From: Bin55 sp965203735
Lineage (GTDB): Bacteria > Pseudomonadota > Gammaproteobacteria > Pseudomonadales > Azotimanducaceae
Length of the DNA: 64,000 nt
NCBI GenBank assembly: GCA_965203735.1
Contig: OZ241909.1
Coordinates: 2,852,001 to 2,916,000, forward strand
Direction: 5' to 3'
Part shown: piece by piece, positions 18,571-26,459 of the stretch
Numbering within the stretch: the stretch's first letter is position 1
How the letters are laid out: each line of letters begins with the position of its first letter
Made by a program: the position numbers and the translations under genes
Notes under the pieces: model-generated
Told to the model about the DNA's origin: nothing
The model's database searches: none
Seen by the model: the letters and a program-made list of their open reading frames with translations, nothing else

Positions 18571-18819
18571 CTATCCCCCTTCTATGCGTTGCATGAAGAA
18601 GACTTCACTGTCGGGACCAATTTTTTCAAGCCACGCATCCTGGTAGATCTGTCCGTCGATCGCAACAGCAGTCTTGCTAAGGACATCTTCGATTCCTGGC
18701 CACTTTGCATCCAATGCACGAACCAAGCTCCGAAATGAATTGCATTCGATGTTCAGTTCTCGCTCGCCGTTTGTGTGCGTGAGCAAATGGTCTGGAAAGA
18801 CTACCTTGGCCAATTCCAA
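18571..18819 (-). CDS. MoaD/ThiS-like sulfur carrier protein
   Basis: 82 residues with a TTG start. An in-frame stop lies directly upstream, so it cannot be longer. The pattern fits a ubiquitin-fold sulfur carrier: beta strand ELAKVVFPDHLL, a second strand RELNIECNSF, helix SFRSLVRALDAKWPGIEDVL, AVAIDGQIY, and SEVFFMQRIEGG ending exactly at Gly-Gly. The terminal Gly-Gly is the residue pair that is adenylated and thiocarboxylated in MoaD and ThiS. It lies between the molybdenum hydroxylase large subunit (114 bases upstream) and the kinase. It could supply sulfur for molybdopterin or its sulfido ligand, or serve as a carrier in a local pathway. No MoaE or E1-like partner is in the window. Confidence 0.75.
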   Translation of the reverse strand: MELAKVVFPDHLLTHTNGERELNIECNSFRSLVRALDAKWPGIEDVLSKTAVAIDGQIYQDAWLEKIGPDSEVFFMQRIEGG

Positions 18820-18933
18820 CTACTCCGCATATCAAATGCAACTGACTCGTAACGCAAACACACTTCCACTAGCAGAAGCTGTTCCTGTGTTCTTAGGCTA
18901 CTCCGCCTTTGCGTAGCTCCTTTTTCCCCAGTG

Positions 18934-21156
18934 CTAGTTGCTCTCATCCAATGATGCTAGAACTCGCGGGGGCGACAACGGCAAATCGTTAATACGATAG
19001 CCCAGCACATCTCGTACCGCGTTGGATGTAGCTGCCAACGGCGCCACAATCGGAGTTTCTCCGACACCTCGTACACCATAGGGATGCGATGGATTGGGTA
19101 CCTCTATGATTTGACATTCGATCATTGGCATATCAGACGCTACCGGAACTCGATAGTCGAGGAATCCAGCATTTTCCATTACGCCTTTCTGATCGTAAAT
19201 GTACTCTTCATTGAGTGCCCATCCCAAACCTTGAACTGCACCACCCTGCATCTGTCCTTCGACATATGCGGGATGAATCGCTCTACCTGCATCCTGCACG
19301 GCGGTGAACGCTAAGACATCAACTTTACCCGTATCTCGATCCAAGGTCACATCCGTCCAATTGACGGAGAATGATGCTCCTGGACCCTGTGCGTTGAGGC
19401 TGGCGCGTCCAAGCAACGGCCCACCCGTTCGACCCGCTGAGCGAGCGATGTCTGCAAGAGAAAGCGGTTGGACGTCCGCATTGACTCCGGGTTTGGGTAC
19501 GGCCTTGCCTTCTTCCCAATCCACCTGATCGACATCTAGATCCCAGGTCAAAGCAGCTCGTTCCTTGCATTGCGCAATGATGTCTTCGCAAGCTTGAACT
19601 ACAGCCAAGCCTGTTGCAAACGTCGTTCTGCTCCCACCGGTTACGTTGCAGAATCCTGTTGCTTCGGTGTCTCCAACATGTGCGTTGATCGTGTCGTAAG
19701 AAACTCCCAGCGTTTCCGCGGCCATTAGGCACATTGAAGCGCGCGAACCACCAATATCGGGGCTTCCTTCCATGATGGTCACAGCGCCGTTCTCTGCGAT
19801 TCTCACCTCGGCACTTGATTGCATGCCGATGTTGAACCAAAATCCAACAGCAACACCACGCCCTACTCCCTCGCCCTTCTGGCTCAGGTAGTTTGGATGT
19901 TCGCGTGCGGCCTTTAGGCACTCGACCAATCCAATTGCCGGGAATCTCGGACCATAAGGTGCCACTGTGCCTTCATCCGCCGCGTTCTTCAGTCGAAGGT
20001 CGATGGGATCCATTCCAATCTTGCGAGCAACCTCGTCAATGGTGCACTCCATCGCATGCATCGACTGTGGAGCACCCGGTGCTCTATAGGCCGCAACTTT
20101 GGGTTTGTTTACCAAGACATCAAGCCCTTCGATTAGCAGGTTCTCAAGGTTGTAGGGAGCCAAGACTGACATGCATCCCGGACCTACAGGAGCACCGGGA
20201 AATGCGCCAGCTTCATAGGCCAACCACGCAGTTGCCGCTGTAATCGTACCGTCATTCTTTGCCCCAACTTTGACGCGACACAACGTGGCAGATGTTGGTC
20301 CAGTCGCTCGGAAAACTTCTTCACGATTCATGACCATCTTGACGGGGCGGCCCGAAATCTCGGAGAGCTTCACAGCTACTGGTTCGAGATAGATCGTTGT
20401 CTTTCCGCCAAAGCCACCACCGATCTCCGATGGAATGACTTTGATGTCGGAAACCTTCTTGTTAAGCACACCAGCAGTCATGCTTCGAACATCGAACTGT
20501 CCCTGCGTGCAACACCAAACGGTCGCTCGTCCTGCCTCATTGATCGTCGCGATACATGCGTGAGGTTCGATATATCCTTGGTGTGCTGTTGGAACCCTGT
20601 ATGACTCTTCAACAACGACATCGGCCTCAGCGAATCCTTTTTCTACATCGCCACGCTCGAATTTCTGCTTAGCTGCCACATTACTCGGTGGTTGAGAACG
20701 ATCACCATTGGTGTACATGTTTTCGTTAACCAACGTTGCACCATCTGCGATTGCATCGTCGATTGAGAGCACAGGATCGAGCTCTTCATAGTCGACTTCG
20801 ATAAGGTCCAACGCCTGTTCTGCGAGTGCTGGAGTTCGAGCTGCAACAGCCGCAACAGCGTGTCCGTGGTACAACGCTTTGTCGCGAGCAAGGATGTTTA
20901 TGCTGAGATCATTAGCTCCCTCTTCGGGGAGGTCGTTTCCGGAAATGGCCGCGAAAATGCCTTCCAATTCCAATGCTTTGGACAGGTTGACATTCTTTAT
21001 GCGTGCATGTGCATAGGGACTTCTTAGTACCTTCGCGTGCACCATTCCGGGCAGAGCCATGTCCGCACCGAAATTCGCACGACCCGTTACTTTGTCTACG
21101 CCGTCCGGTCGGATCGGTCGCGTTCCAATTGCTTTCAAATCAACTGCTTCAGCCAT
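18934..21156 (-). CDS. Molybdenum hydroxylase large subunit (xanthine dehydrogenase/CoxL family)
   Basis: 740 residues, starting at ATG with AGGAGA well placed upstream. It shows the family's N-terminal domain (IRPDGVDKVTGRANFGADM) and the cofactor-binding segments GGGFGGKT and AAYRAPGAPQSMHAMECTIDEVA. The C-terminal GVGETPIVAPLAATSNAVRD holds the catalytic Glu near 715. The CO-dehydrogenase form I loop with its Cys is absent, so this is not a genuine CoxL; an aldehyde, purine or other heterocycle is a more likely substrate. With the next two upstream genes it forms the heterotrimeric enzyme (L, S and M subunits) carrying Mo-pterin, two 2Fe-2S clusters and FAD. Cytoplasmic, with no signal peptide. 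Substrate not determined. Confidence 0.9.
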   Translation of the reverse strand: MAEAVDLKAIGTRPIRPDGVDKVTGRANFGADMALPGMVHAKVLRSPYAHARIKNVNLSKALELEGIFAAISGNDLPEEGANDLSINILARDKALYHGHAVAAVAARTPALAEQALDLIEVDYEELDPVLSIDDAIADGATLVNENMYTNGDRSQPPSNVAAKQKFERGDVEKGFAEADVVVEESYRVPTAHQGYIEPHACIATINEAGRATVWCCTQGQFDVRSMTAGVLNKKVSDIKVIPSEIGGGFGGKTTIYLEPVAVKLSEISGRPVKMVMNREEVFRATGPTSATLCRVKVGAKNDGTITAATAWLAYEAGAFPGAPVGPGCMSVLAPYNLENLLIEGLDVLVNKPKVAAYRAPGAPQSMHAMECTIDEVARKIGMDPIDLRLKNAADEGTVAPYGPRFPAIGLVECLKAAREHPNYLSQKGEGVGRGVAVGFWFNIGMQSSAEVRIAENGAVTIMEGSPDIGGSRASMCLMAAETLGVSYDTINAHVGDTEATGFCNVTGGSRTTFATGLAVVQACEDIIAQCKERAALTWDLDVDQVDWEEGKAVPKPGVNADVQPLSLADIARSAGRTGGPLLGRASLNAQGPGASFSVNWTDVTLDRDTGKVDVLAFTAVQDAGRAIHPAYVEGQMQGGAVQGLGWALNEEYIYDQKGVMENAGFLDYRVPVASDMPMIECQIIEVPNPSHPYGVRGVGETPIVAPLAATSNAVRDVLGYRINDLPLSPPRVLASLDESN

Positions 21157-21170
21157 GATTTTCTCCTGTC

Positions 21171-21650
21171 CTAACTACTCTGAGCCAATTCTTGAGCGGC
21201 ATCTTGTACAGCTCGAACTATCTTGTCGTACCCCGTGCAACGACAGAGATTTCCTGCCAGCCAATACCGAATTGTTGTCTCATCCGGATCTGGATTCTGG
21301 TCTAGAAGTGCCTTTGCCGCAACGATAAAACCAGGCGTGCAAATTCCGCATTGGAGTGCAGCATGCTCAAGAAACTTCTGCTGAACCACATGCAATCCGT
21401 CAGGCTCAGCAATTCCTTCAATCGTCGTCACTTCTTTGCCTTCGGCCTCGACGCCAAGAACTAAGCACGAGCAGACAAGCCGGCCATCCAACAGCACTGT
21501 GCATGCTCCACAATCACCAGTTCCGCAACCTTCCTTTGTGCCTGTAAGCCCAAGTTCGTCCCGGAGTAAATCCAACAACGATTGATGTACTTCACATAGA
21601 GCTTCTTCTTGCTGACCGTTTACCGTTGTCGATACGTGTACCTTCTTCAT
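21171..21650 (-). CDS. Molybdenum hydroxylase 2Fe-2S subunit
   Basis: 159 residues starting at ATG. The N-terminal plant-ferredoxin-like domain ligates one 2Fe-2S cluster through Cys42, Cys47, Cys50 and Cys62 (EGCGTGDCGACTV). The C-terminal helical domain ligates the second through Cys101, Cys104, Cys136 and Cys138 (QCGICTPG and GNLCRCTGY). All eight ligands are present and the length is typical of CoxS/XdhC-type small subunits. It relays electrons from the Mo site of the large subunit to the FAD of the medium subunit. It is flanked by those genes with short gaps of 14 and 47 bases in the operon. Confidence 0.93.
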   Translation of the reverse strand: MKKVHVSTTVNGQQEEALCEVHQSLLDLLRDELGLTGTKEGCGTGDCGACTVLLDGRLVCSCLVLGVEAEGKEVTTIEGIAEPDGLHVVQQKFLEHAALQCGICTPGFIVAAKALLDQNPDPDETTIRYWLAGNLCRCTGYDKIVRAVQDAAQELAQSS

Positions 21651-21697
21651 CGCCTCTCCTAACTCCCTCTTTTCTCAAATGTTTGTCGTTCTGAAAT

Positions 21698-22573
21698 TCA
21701 ACCAAGCGCTCTGTCTCGAGCGATCGCTCCAGCTCGGCGGCACAATACTCCGACCACTTTTCTGCGGTATTCGATAGTCCCGCGTTTGTCTGTAATTGGT
21801 GAGGCAGCTGCACTGCAAGCAGCCTCCGCAGCACGAAGGTCTGAGTCTTCAACTCTCGAGCCAATCAAGGCATCGGCAGCTTCCGAAACCAGCAACGCGG
21901 TTGGAGCCACCGCACCAATGCTCACGCGAGCCCTTGTGCATGTACCACCGTCGTCGAACGATACGGAAACCCCAGCACCTGCGACAGCGATGTCCATTTC
22001 GGTTCGGGGTATGAACCTCAAGTACGCATCTCCCGTTCGCGCCGGAGGTCGGGGAATCCTGAATCCGATCAGAAACTCTTCGGTAGACATGCAGTTCTGA
22101 CCCACGCCCGTCACGAAGTCTTCTACCGGCACTTCTCTATTTCCGTTGCTGTTTGCTATGACACAGACCGCAGAATTAACGATCAGCGCAGGAATAGTGT
22201 CTCCAGCCGGAGATGAATTGCACAGATTTCCACCGATGCTGGCACGACCTTGTATTTGAGTGGAACCTATTAGGTCAGCTGACTCCAGCAAGCCGGGAAA
22301 TAGCTTCTTGAGCTCGTTGTTTTCATTCAAGACACCTGACGCAATGGCAGAGCCAATAAATATTTCATCCTCGCCGATGCTTACTTCGTTTGTCTCAGCA
22401 AGCTGTTTAATATCAACGAGCAAGCGCGGTTCGTTGTCAAAAGACCTCATTTGAACGATGACATCCGTCCCTCCCGCCAAAATCTGCGCTCGTTCGCCTT
22501 TTTGGGACGAATTCGCTAGAACGGAGAGGGCTTCATCGACAGAGGAAGGTGCGGCAAAGGTGTAGCTACTCAC
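21698..22573 (-). CDS. Molybdenum hydroxylase FAD-binding subunit (CoxM-like)
   Basis: About 291 residues. I take the GTG at 22573 because GGGAG lies five bases upstream; a TTG at 22585 is the longest alternative. The protein opens SSYTFAAPSSVDEAL, the usual start of this family. It contains the FAD pyrophosphate loop AGGTDVIVQM and the second FAD segment RASIGGNLCNSSPAGDTIPALI near residue 100. The C-terminal CO-dehydrogenase flavoprotein domain has the typical IPRTEMDIAVAGAGVSV. It accepts electrons from the 2Fe-2S subunit and passes them to NAD or another acceptor. It is the first gene of the minus-strand operon, divergent from pepQ. Confidence 0.9.
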   Translation of the reverse strand: MSSYTFAAPSSVDEALSVLANSSQKGERAQILAGGTDVIVQMRSFDNEPRLLVDIKQLAETNEVSIGEDEIFIGSAIASGVLNENNELKKLFPGLLESADLIGSTQIQGRASIGGNLCNSSPAGDTIPALIVNSAVCVIANSNGNREVPVEDFVTGVGQNCMSTEEFLIGFRIPRPPARTGDAYLRFIPRTEMDIAVAGAGVSVSFDDGGTCTRARVSIGAVAPTALLVSEAADALIGSRVEDSDLRAAEAACSAAASPITDKRGTIEYRRKVVGVLCRRAGAIARDRALG

Positions 22574-22796
22574 AAGTACTCCCAAGACATGTGTATCCCT
22601 AGCCGAATTTTACACAGGCACACAAATGGTCGAATTTCGGGCTATGCAGAGACCGAGAATCTCCCGTTCCGTCCATCAATAACACCTTGGAGTTCTCGCA
22701 CATTACTGGGGCAGTTGCGGTTGTCGGAGAGTCGCCTAAGACGGTTGACTCTATACAATTCTGACGCCAATACTCACTAGCGAAAGTTTCCATCAC

Positions 22797-24113
22797 GTGA
22801 ACGCAACATATGAAGACCATCTTGGAGCAATCTCAACGGAGTGGAAGGAGTTGCTCAAACGGAACAACTTCGATTCCGCGTTGATTTGCGCTGGGGAGAG
22901 TGCTTTTTATTACGACGACGATCAACACCCTCCCTTTCATGCCAATCCTCACTTCTTACGATGGACCGTTTTTGATGAGTGCGAACATTGCGTACTTGTG
23001 ATAAAGCAGGACTCTACACCGGAACTCCATTGGTACACGCCAGATGACTATTGGTATCTACCAACGACAATTCCCGAGCGGTTGGCCAACAACTTCCAGC
23101 ATCAGGTCCACACGAGCGTAGAAGACCTGCTGAAAGCTTGCAAGACATCACTTCAAGAAAGCCGACGCATTGCGTACGTTGGTCCAGAACCTTCTGCATA
23201 TTTGACCCTCTCCAATGTAGTGCCTGCGTCCGAGGCATTACTGAGTCAACTAGCGTACCAGCGCGCCTTCAAGACACCGTTCGAAATTGATTGCATGGCT
23301 CGAGCAACTGCCATTGGAGTCAAGGGACATCTGGCAGCACGAGAGGCATTCTTCAACGATTGCAGCGAGTTTGAAATTCACATCGCGTTCTTGAACGCAA
23401 GTGAGCAAGTAGAGAGTCGACTCCCCTATCCAAATATCGTTGGATTGAATGAGCATGCGAGCACTCTCCACTATCAACACTACGATCTCAAAACACCATC
23501 CAAGATTCGAAGCCTACTTATCGATGCGGGAGCCAAGCACCAAAGTTACCATGCAGACATTACGCGATCCTATTCACGTATTGAAGGAAATGCATACGAC
23601 GAATTGGTCGGTGCAGTAAACGGATTTCAATTGCGATTGATCGATGAACTCTCTTCTTTTGAGACCTTCTTGGATTTTCACGTGCGAGCTCACCAATTAG
23701 TGGCCGAAGCTTTAGTCGAGTGCAATCTCGTCAGGTGTACTGCCTCAGCGGCGTACGACCAACAGCTCACGGATGTCTTCTATCCTCACGGAACGGGTCA
23801 CCTCCTGGGGCTGCAAACTCATGACGTCGGAGGTCACATTACGGACGAGGACGGCAACTCCATTAGTCCTCCCGATCGTTTTCCCTCGCTTCGATTGCTA
23901 AGAGAAATCACGACTAATATGGTCTTTACTGTAGAACCCGGTATCTATTTCATACCGATGCTACTTAAGCCTGTCTCCGGGCACTCAGACATCAACTGGG
24001 AATTGGTTGAAGAGCTCTTGCCCTATGGAGGAGTCAGAATTGAGGACAACGTTGTGATTAAAGAAGAAAGCGTTCTGAACCTGACTCGCACTGCGTTTCA
24101 AGCGTCAGCATGA
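22797..24113 (+). CDS. pepQ: Xaa-Pro dipeptidase PepQ
   Basis: 438 residues with a GTG start. It is collinear with E. coli PepQ along its whole length, including the N-terminal HPPFHANPHFLRW and WYTPDDYW segments. The creatinase-fold metal ligands are all present: Asp in LLIDAG (about 243), Asp in HADITR (about 254), His in PHGTGHLLG (about 331), Glu in VEPGIYF and Glu in GGVRIEDNVV. This dinuclear metalloenzyme hydrolyses dipeptides with C-terminal proline in the cytoplasm. Its last 47 codons occur again, diverged, at 25445-25597 next to holB. It is divergent from the molybdenum hydroxylase operon, with 223 bases between the starts. Confidence 0.93.
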   Translation: MNATYEDHLGAISTEWKELLKRNNFDSALICAGESAFYYDDDQHPPFHANPHFLRWTVFDECEHCVLVIKQDSTPELHWYTPDDYWYLPTTIPERLANNFQHQVHTSVEDLLKACKTSLQESRRIAYVGPEPSAYLTLSNVVPASEALLSQLAYQRAFKTPFEIDCMARATAIGVKGHLAAREAFFNDCSEFEIHIAFLNASEQVESRLPYPNIVGLNEHASTLHYQHYDLKTPSKIRSLLIDAGAKHQSYHADITRSYSRIEGNAYDELVGAVNGFQLRLIDELSSFETFLDFHVRAHQLVAEALVECNLVRCTASAAYDQQLTDVFYPHGTGHLLGLQTHDVGGHITDEDGNSISPPDRFPSLRLLREITTNMVFTVEPGIYFIPMLLKPVSGHSDINWELVEELLPYGGVRIEDNVVIKEESVLNLTRTAFQASA

Positions 24114-24223
24114 GCGAAGATCCCATTTCGCCGGGATGGTGAATGAGCACGACGGTCATAAGGATGAACTCCTTGTTGTGTGGTTTAGCAGGAAGTCTCT
24201 ACACTACCTGAATTGATTATCCC

Positions 24224-24252
24224 TTGACATGCATTGCGAAGACCTTTAGGGA
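24224..24252 (+). promoter_or_regulatory. Possible sigma-70 promoter before the phytanoyl-CoA dioxygenase cassette
   Basis: A perfect -35 TTGACA (24224-24229) is followed after 17 bases by TAGGGA (24247-24252), a weak -10 box. It lies 88 bases before the ATG at 24340. Only the -35 half is convincing. Confidence 0.3.
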
Positions 24253-24339
24253 TCAGTTCTGCCCATGACCATTTCTGCTAGGAAGCTGAAAGCAGAATAG
24301 ATACACTTTTGCAGTCGAGCCGGACTAGGTGAAACAAGC

Positions 24340-24579
24340 ATGCAAACGCTTACCAAGGAACAGCGCGACCATTGGGAAAGCGAGTGTCACCTAGTGCCCA
24401 AGCAAGTGCTCCGAGACTTGGGCTACGACTTTCGTCCCGGTTCGTATTTCTACGGACCATCTGATCAAGTCGAGTTCATGACAGGTGAGGGGCCGATCAA
24501 CCCTAACAAGACGTCAAAGCCCAACTCGGTGTCAAACGAGACAAGATTAGATCCTAACAAGCAAAACAGGACGATGTGA
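24340..24579 (+). CDS. Small protein coupled to the dioxygenase gene, possibly a truncated PhyH N-terminus
   Basis: 79 residues from ATG. The opening LTKEQRDHWESECHLVPKQVL resembles the first helix of phytanoyl-CoA dioxygenases, where a segment like LTxEQxxxFExDGYLVxxxVL is common. After about residue 25 the resemblance is lost, and the tail is Asn/Ser/Lys-rich and looks disordered. Its TGA stop overlaps the ATG of the following full-length dioxygenase (TGATG), so the two are likely translationally coupled. It is either a leftover fragment of a second dioxygenase or a small accessory protein. No Fe-binding residues are present. Confidence 0.5.
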   Translation: MQTLTKEQRDHWESECHLVPKQVLRDLGYDFRPGSYFYGPSDQVEFMTGEGPINPNKTSKPNSVSNETRLDPNKQNRTM

Positions 24580-25394
24580 TGGACACCCATCTCAATCCAG
24601 CCGAGATAGAGTCGTTTTATCACAACGGCTATTTCGCTCCCCGTCGAGTCTTCTCGACACAGGAAGCCCGGAACTACCGTGAATGCTTGGAAGAATTGGA
24701 GTGCAGGTTTGCTGACAACCCGTTCAAGATGCGGACCGATGCTCACCTCATTCAACGGTGGGCGTGGGATGTGGTGCATGACCCGCGCATTGTGGATCCC
24801 GTTTCCGATGTGCTCGGACCCAACGTGTTGCTTTGGTCACTAAATTGGTTCATTAAGGAACCGCGCGATCAGAAGATTGTTACGTTCCATCAAGATGCCA
24901 CTTATTGGGGATTGGAACCCCACGACGTTGTAACGGCGTGGGTGGCACTGTCCGACGCTTCGGAAGCTACTGGTCCAATGCAGTTTGTTTCAGGTAGCCA
25001 TCTCGAGGAAATCCGTCATCACACGGACACTTTCGCAAGCAACAATCTCCTATCGCGAGGCCAAGCCATTGAAGGCAACATCGATGAACAACGAGTTGTC
25101 TCCGCCCCGCTGCGAGCCGGAGAAATGTCACTTCACCATGTTCGATTGATTCACGGTTCTCAACCGAACGAAACAGATGATCGGCGCATTGGAATGGTCC
25201 TACGCTACTGCGCGACTCATGTCCGCCAAACCAAGGTTGAAGACACAGCCGTGCTAGTGAAGGGGGAGGATACGTACCAACACTTTGAGCTACTCCCTGA
25301 ACCCGAGAACGAGTTCGGCGAGATAGAGTTAGCACGCCACGCAGACGCGACCCGACGCATGTCGTTGGCCATTCACTCCAAGGACCATCAATAA
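24579..25394 (+). CDS. Phytanoyl-CoA dioxygenase (PhyH) family protein
   Basis: 271 residues from the ATG that overlaps the upstream stop; a GTG one codon earlier is possible. It has the Fe(II)/2-oxoglutarate double-stranded beta-helix signature: HxD at His104-Gln-Asp106 (TFHQDATYW), distal His192 in LIHGSQPN, and an Arg at 202-203 that should bind the 2-oxoglutarate carboxylate (DDRRIGMVLRY). PMQFVSGSHL is the usual strand before the distal part. The HxD acid is intact, so hydroxylation rather than halogenation is expected. Soluble, cytoplasmic, substrate unknown. It lies between pepQ and a duplicated pepQ 3' end, which points to a recently rearranged insert. Confidence 0.88.
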   Translation: MDTHLNPAEIESFYHNGYFAPRRVFSTQEARNYRECLEELECRFADNPFKMRTDAHLIQRWAWDVVHDPRIVDPVSDVLGPNVLLWSLNWFIKEPRDQKIVTFHQDATYWGLEPHDVVTAWVALSDASEATGPMQFVSGSHLEEIRHHTDTFASNNLLSRGQAIEGNIDEQRVVSAPLRAGEMSLHHVRLIHGSQPNETDDRRIGMVLRYCATHVRQTKVEDTAVLVKGEDTYQHFELLPEPENEFGEIELARHADATRRMSLAIHSKDHQ

Positions 25395-25444
25395 AGAAAC
25401 CTCCTTTGTAGGTGCGCAGTTCATCGGTCTTTCCGATCTGGCCT

Positions 25445-25597
25445 CTTTCGAATCCAGGCTCCGGACATTTAGACATTAACTGGAGTTTGGTTGAGGAGTT
25501 TCTGCCCTGCGGAGGAGTCAGAATCGAGGACAACGTTGTGGTTGAAGAAGAGAGTGTTCAAAACCTGACACGCAGTGCGTTTCAAGCACCTGAATGA
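25445..25597 (+). pseudogene. Duplicated, truncated 3' end of pepQ
   Basis: The frame ending at TGA 25595-25597 reads GSGHLDINWSLVEEF, then GGVRIEDNVVVEEESV and NLTRSAFQAPE. It matches the last 47 residues of the intact PepQ at 36 positions by eye, and the nucleotides are roughly three quarters to four fifths identical. No start codon or catalytic core is attached; only one metal-ligand motif is retained. It ends four bases before the 3' end of holB. It is best read as a pepQ end left behind by duplication or insertion of the dioxygenase cassette. Confidence 0.8.
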
Positions 25598-25600
25598 GTT

Positions 25601-26455
25601 CTAGCCAGCCAACTCTGACCACTTGATCAGCAGTCTCTCAATCTGAAGTTGCTTGTTCAGTGTTGCTACTTCCTTGAATGCTCGTCGCGCTGCAATGAGG
25701 TCGTCCCAGAACAAATGTATGCGAGGGTTTGTTCCTCGCTGTGCAAATCGTTCGGCTATTCGCATCCATCGGACTAACAGACCGTCGATTTCCTCGTTTT
25801 TGAGCTCGCTGGCAAGTTGCACGGTACGTTCTGATTCTCTCCAGGTGCTCAACAGTCGTGCTCGCAGCGACTCAAGCTCTTGTTCTCCAGCTTCGAGAAT
25901 GCTATACGGCGAGTGCCCAAACTCTACTGTGAATTTCTCAACATCTTCCAAGTTCATGCCTTGATTGACCAGCCAATCTTGACACTCTGATTGCGATCCG
26001 TATTCATGGGAGATTCTTTGACACCGACTACGGATGGTCGGTAGCAGAAGATCGATGGCATGCGTTATTAGAAACAAATGGGTATTGGGCGGAGGTTCCT
26101 CCAATGACTTGAGTATCGCGTTCGATGCAGCTATGTTTGCTGTTTCTATCGACTCAACGACGACGATCTTGCGCTCCGAAACTTGCACTGTGTGTCCTAC
26201 AAATTCGATCAAGTCTCTCATTTGATCGATCTTCAAGACTGGTCCATCCGGTCTGATCCAATGAATGTCCGGATGCGCCACTTCCCGAGGGTCGCTTTCT
26301 ATTCCTAACAAAGCGGCTACCCAAGCAGCGACAAAGTGCTCTGCTCCCCAACCTGGTTTCGTATCGACGAGTAACGCATGATGTAAGCGCTCAGTACCAG
26401 CTGGATCTAGAACCTTCTCTAGAGAACGGCTTAGCCAGGGAGCTAACGGATCCAT
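25601..26455 (-). CDS. holB: DNA polymerase III delta' subunit
   Basis: 284 residues, starting at ATG, four bases after tmk. The clamp-loader AAA+ fold is recognisable from HALLVDTKPGWGAEHFVAAW (a degenerate P-loop, as in other delta' subunits), KIVVVESIETANIAASNAILKSLEEPPPNTHLFLITH, and the SRC motif IRSRCQRI that completes a neighbour's ATP site. The Cys residues that bind zinc in E. coli delta' are missing: the segment reads GIESDPREVAHPDIHW. At 284 residues it is shorter than E. coli HolB (334). It acts in the gamma complex that loads the sliding clamp. It is the last gene of the conserved fatty-acid/tmk operon. Confidence 0.9.
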   Translation of the reverse strand: MDPLAPWLSRSLEKVLDPAGTERLHHALLVDTKPGWGAEHFVAAWVAALLGIESDPREVAHPDIHWIRPDGPVLKIDQMRDLIEFVGHTVQVSERKIVVVESIETANIAASNAILKSLEEPPPNTHLFLITHAIDLLLPTIRSRCQRISHEYGSQSECQDWLVNQGMNLEDVEKFTVEFGHSPYSILEAGEQELESLRARLLSTWRESERTVQLASELKNEEIDGLLVRWMRIAERFAQRGTNPRIHLFWDDLIAARRAFKEVATLNKQLQIERLLIKWSELAG

Positions 26456-26459
26456 AGGT

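Noticed and set aside
19325..19921. 198-codon open frame overlapping the molybdenum hydroxylase large subunit
   Set aside because: Same strand, different frame, Arg/Gly/Ser-rich with no motif; the large subunit is firmly identified in the true frame.
24119..24138. ATCCC-8-GGGAT hairpin after pepQ
   Set aside because: The stem is only five bases and no T tract follows, so it cannot be called a terminator.
25430..25470. TTCGAATCC resembling a tRNA T-loop
   Set aside because: No acceptor, anticodon or D stem can be drawn around it, and the sequence belongs to the pepQ duplicate. No other tRNA, rRNA or CRISPR signal was found in the window.
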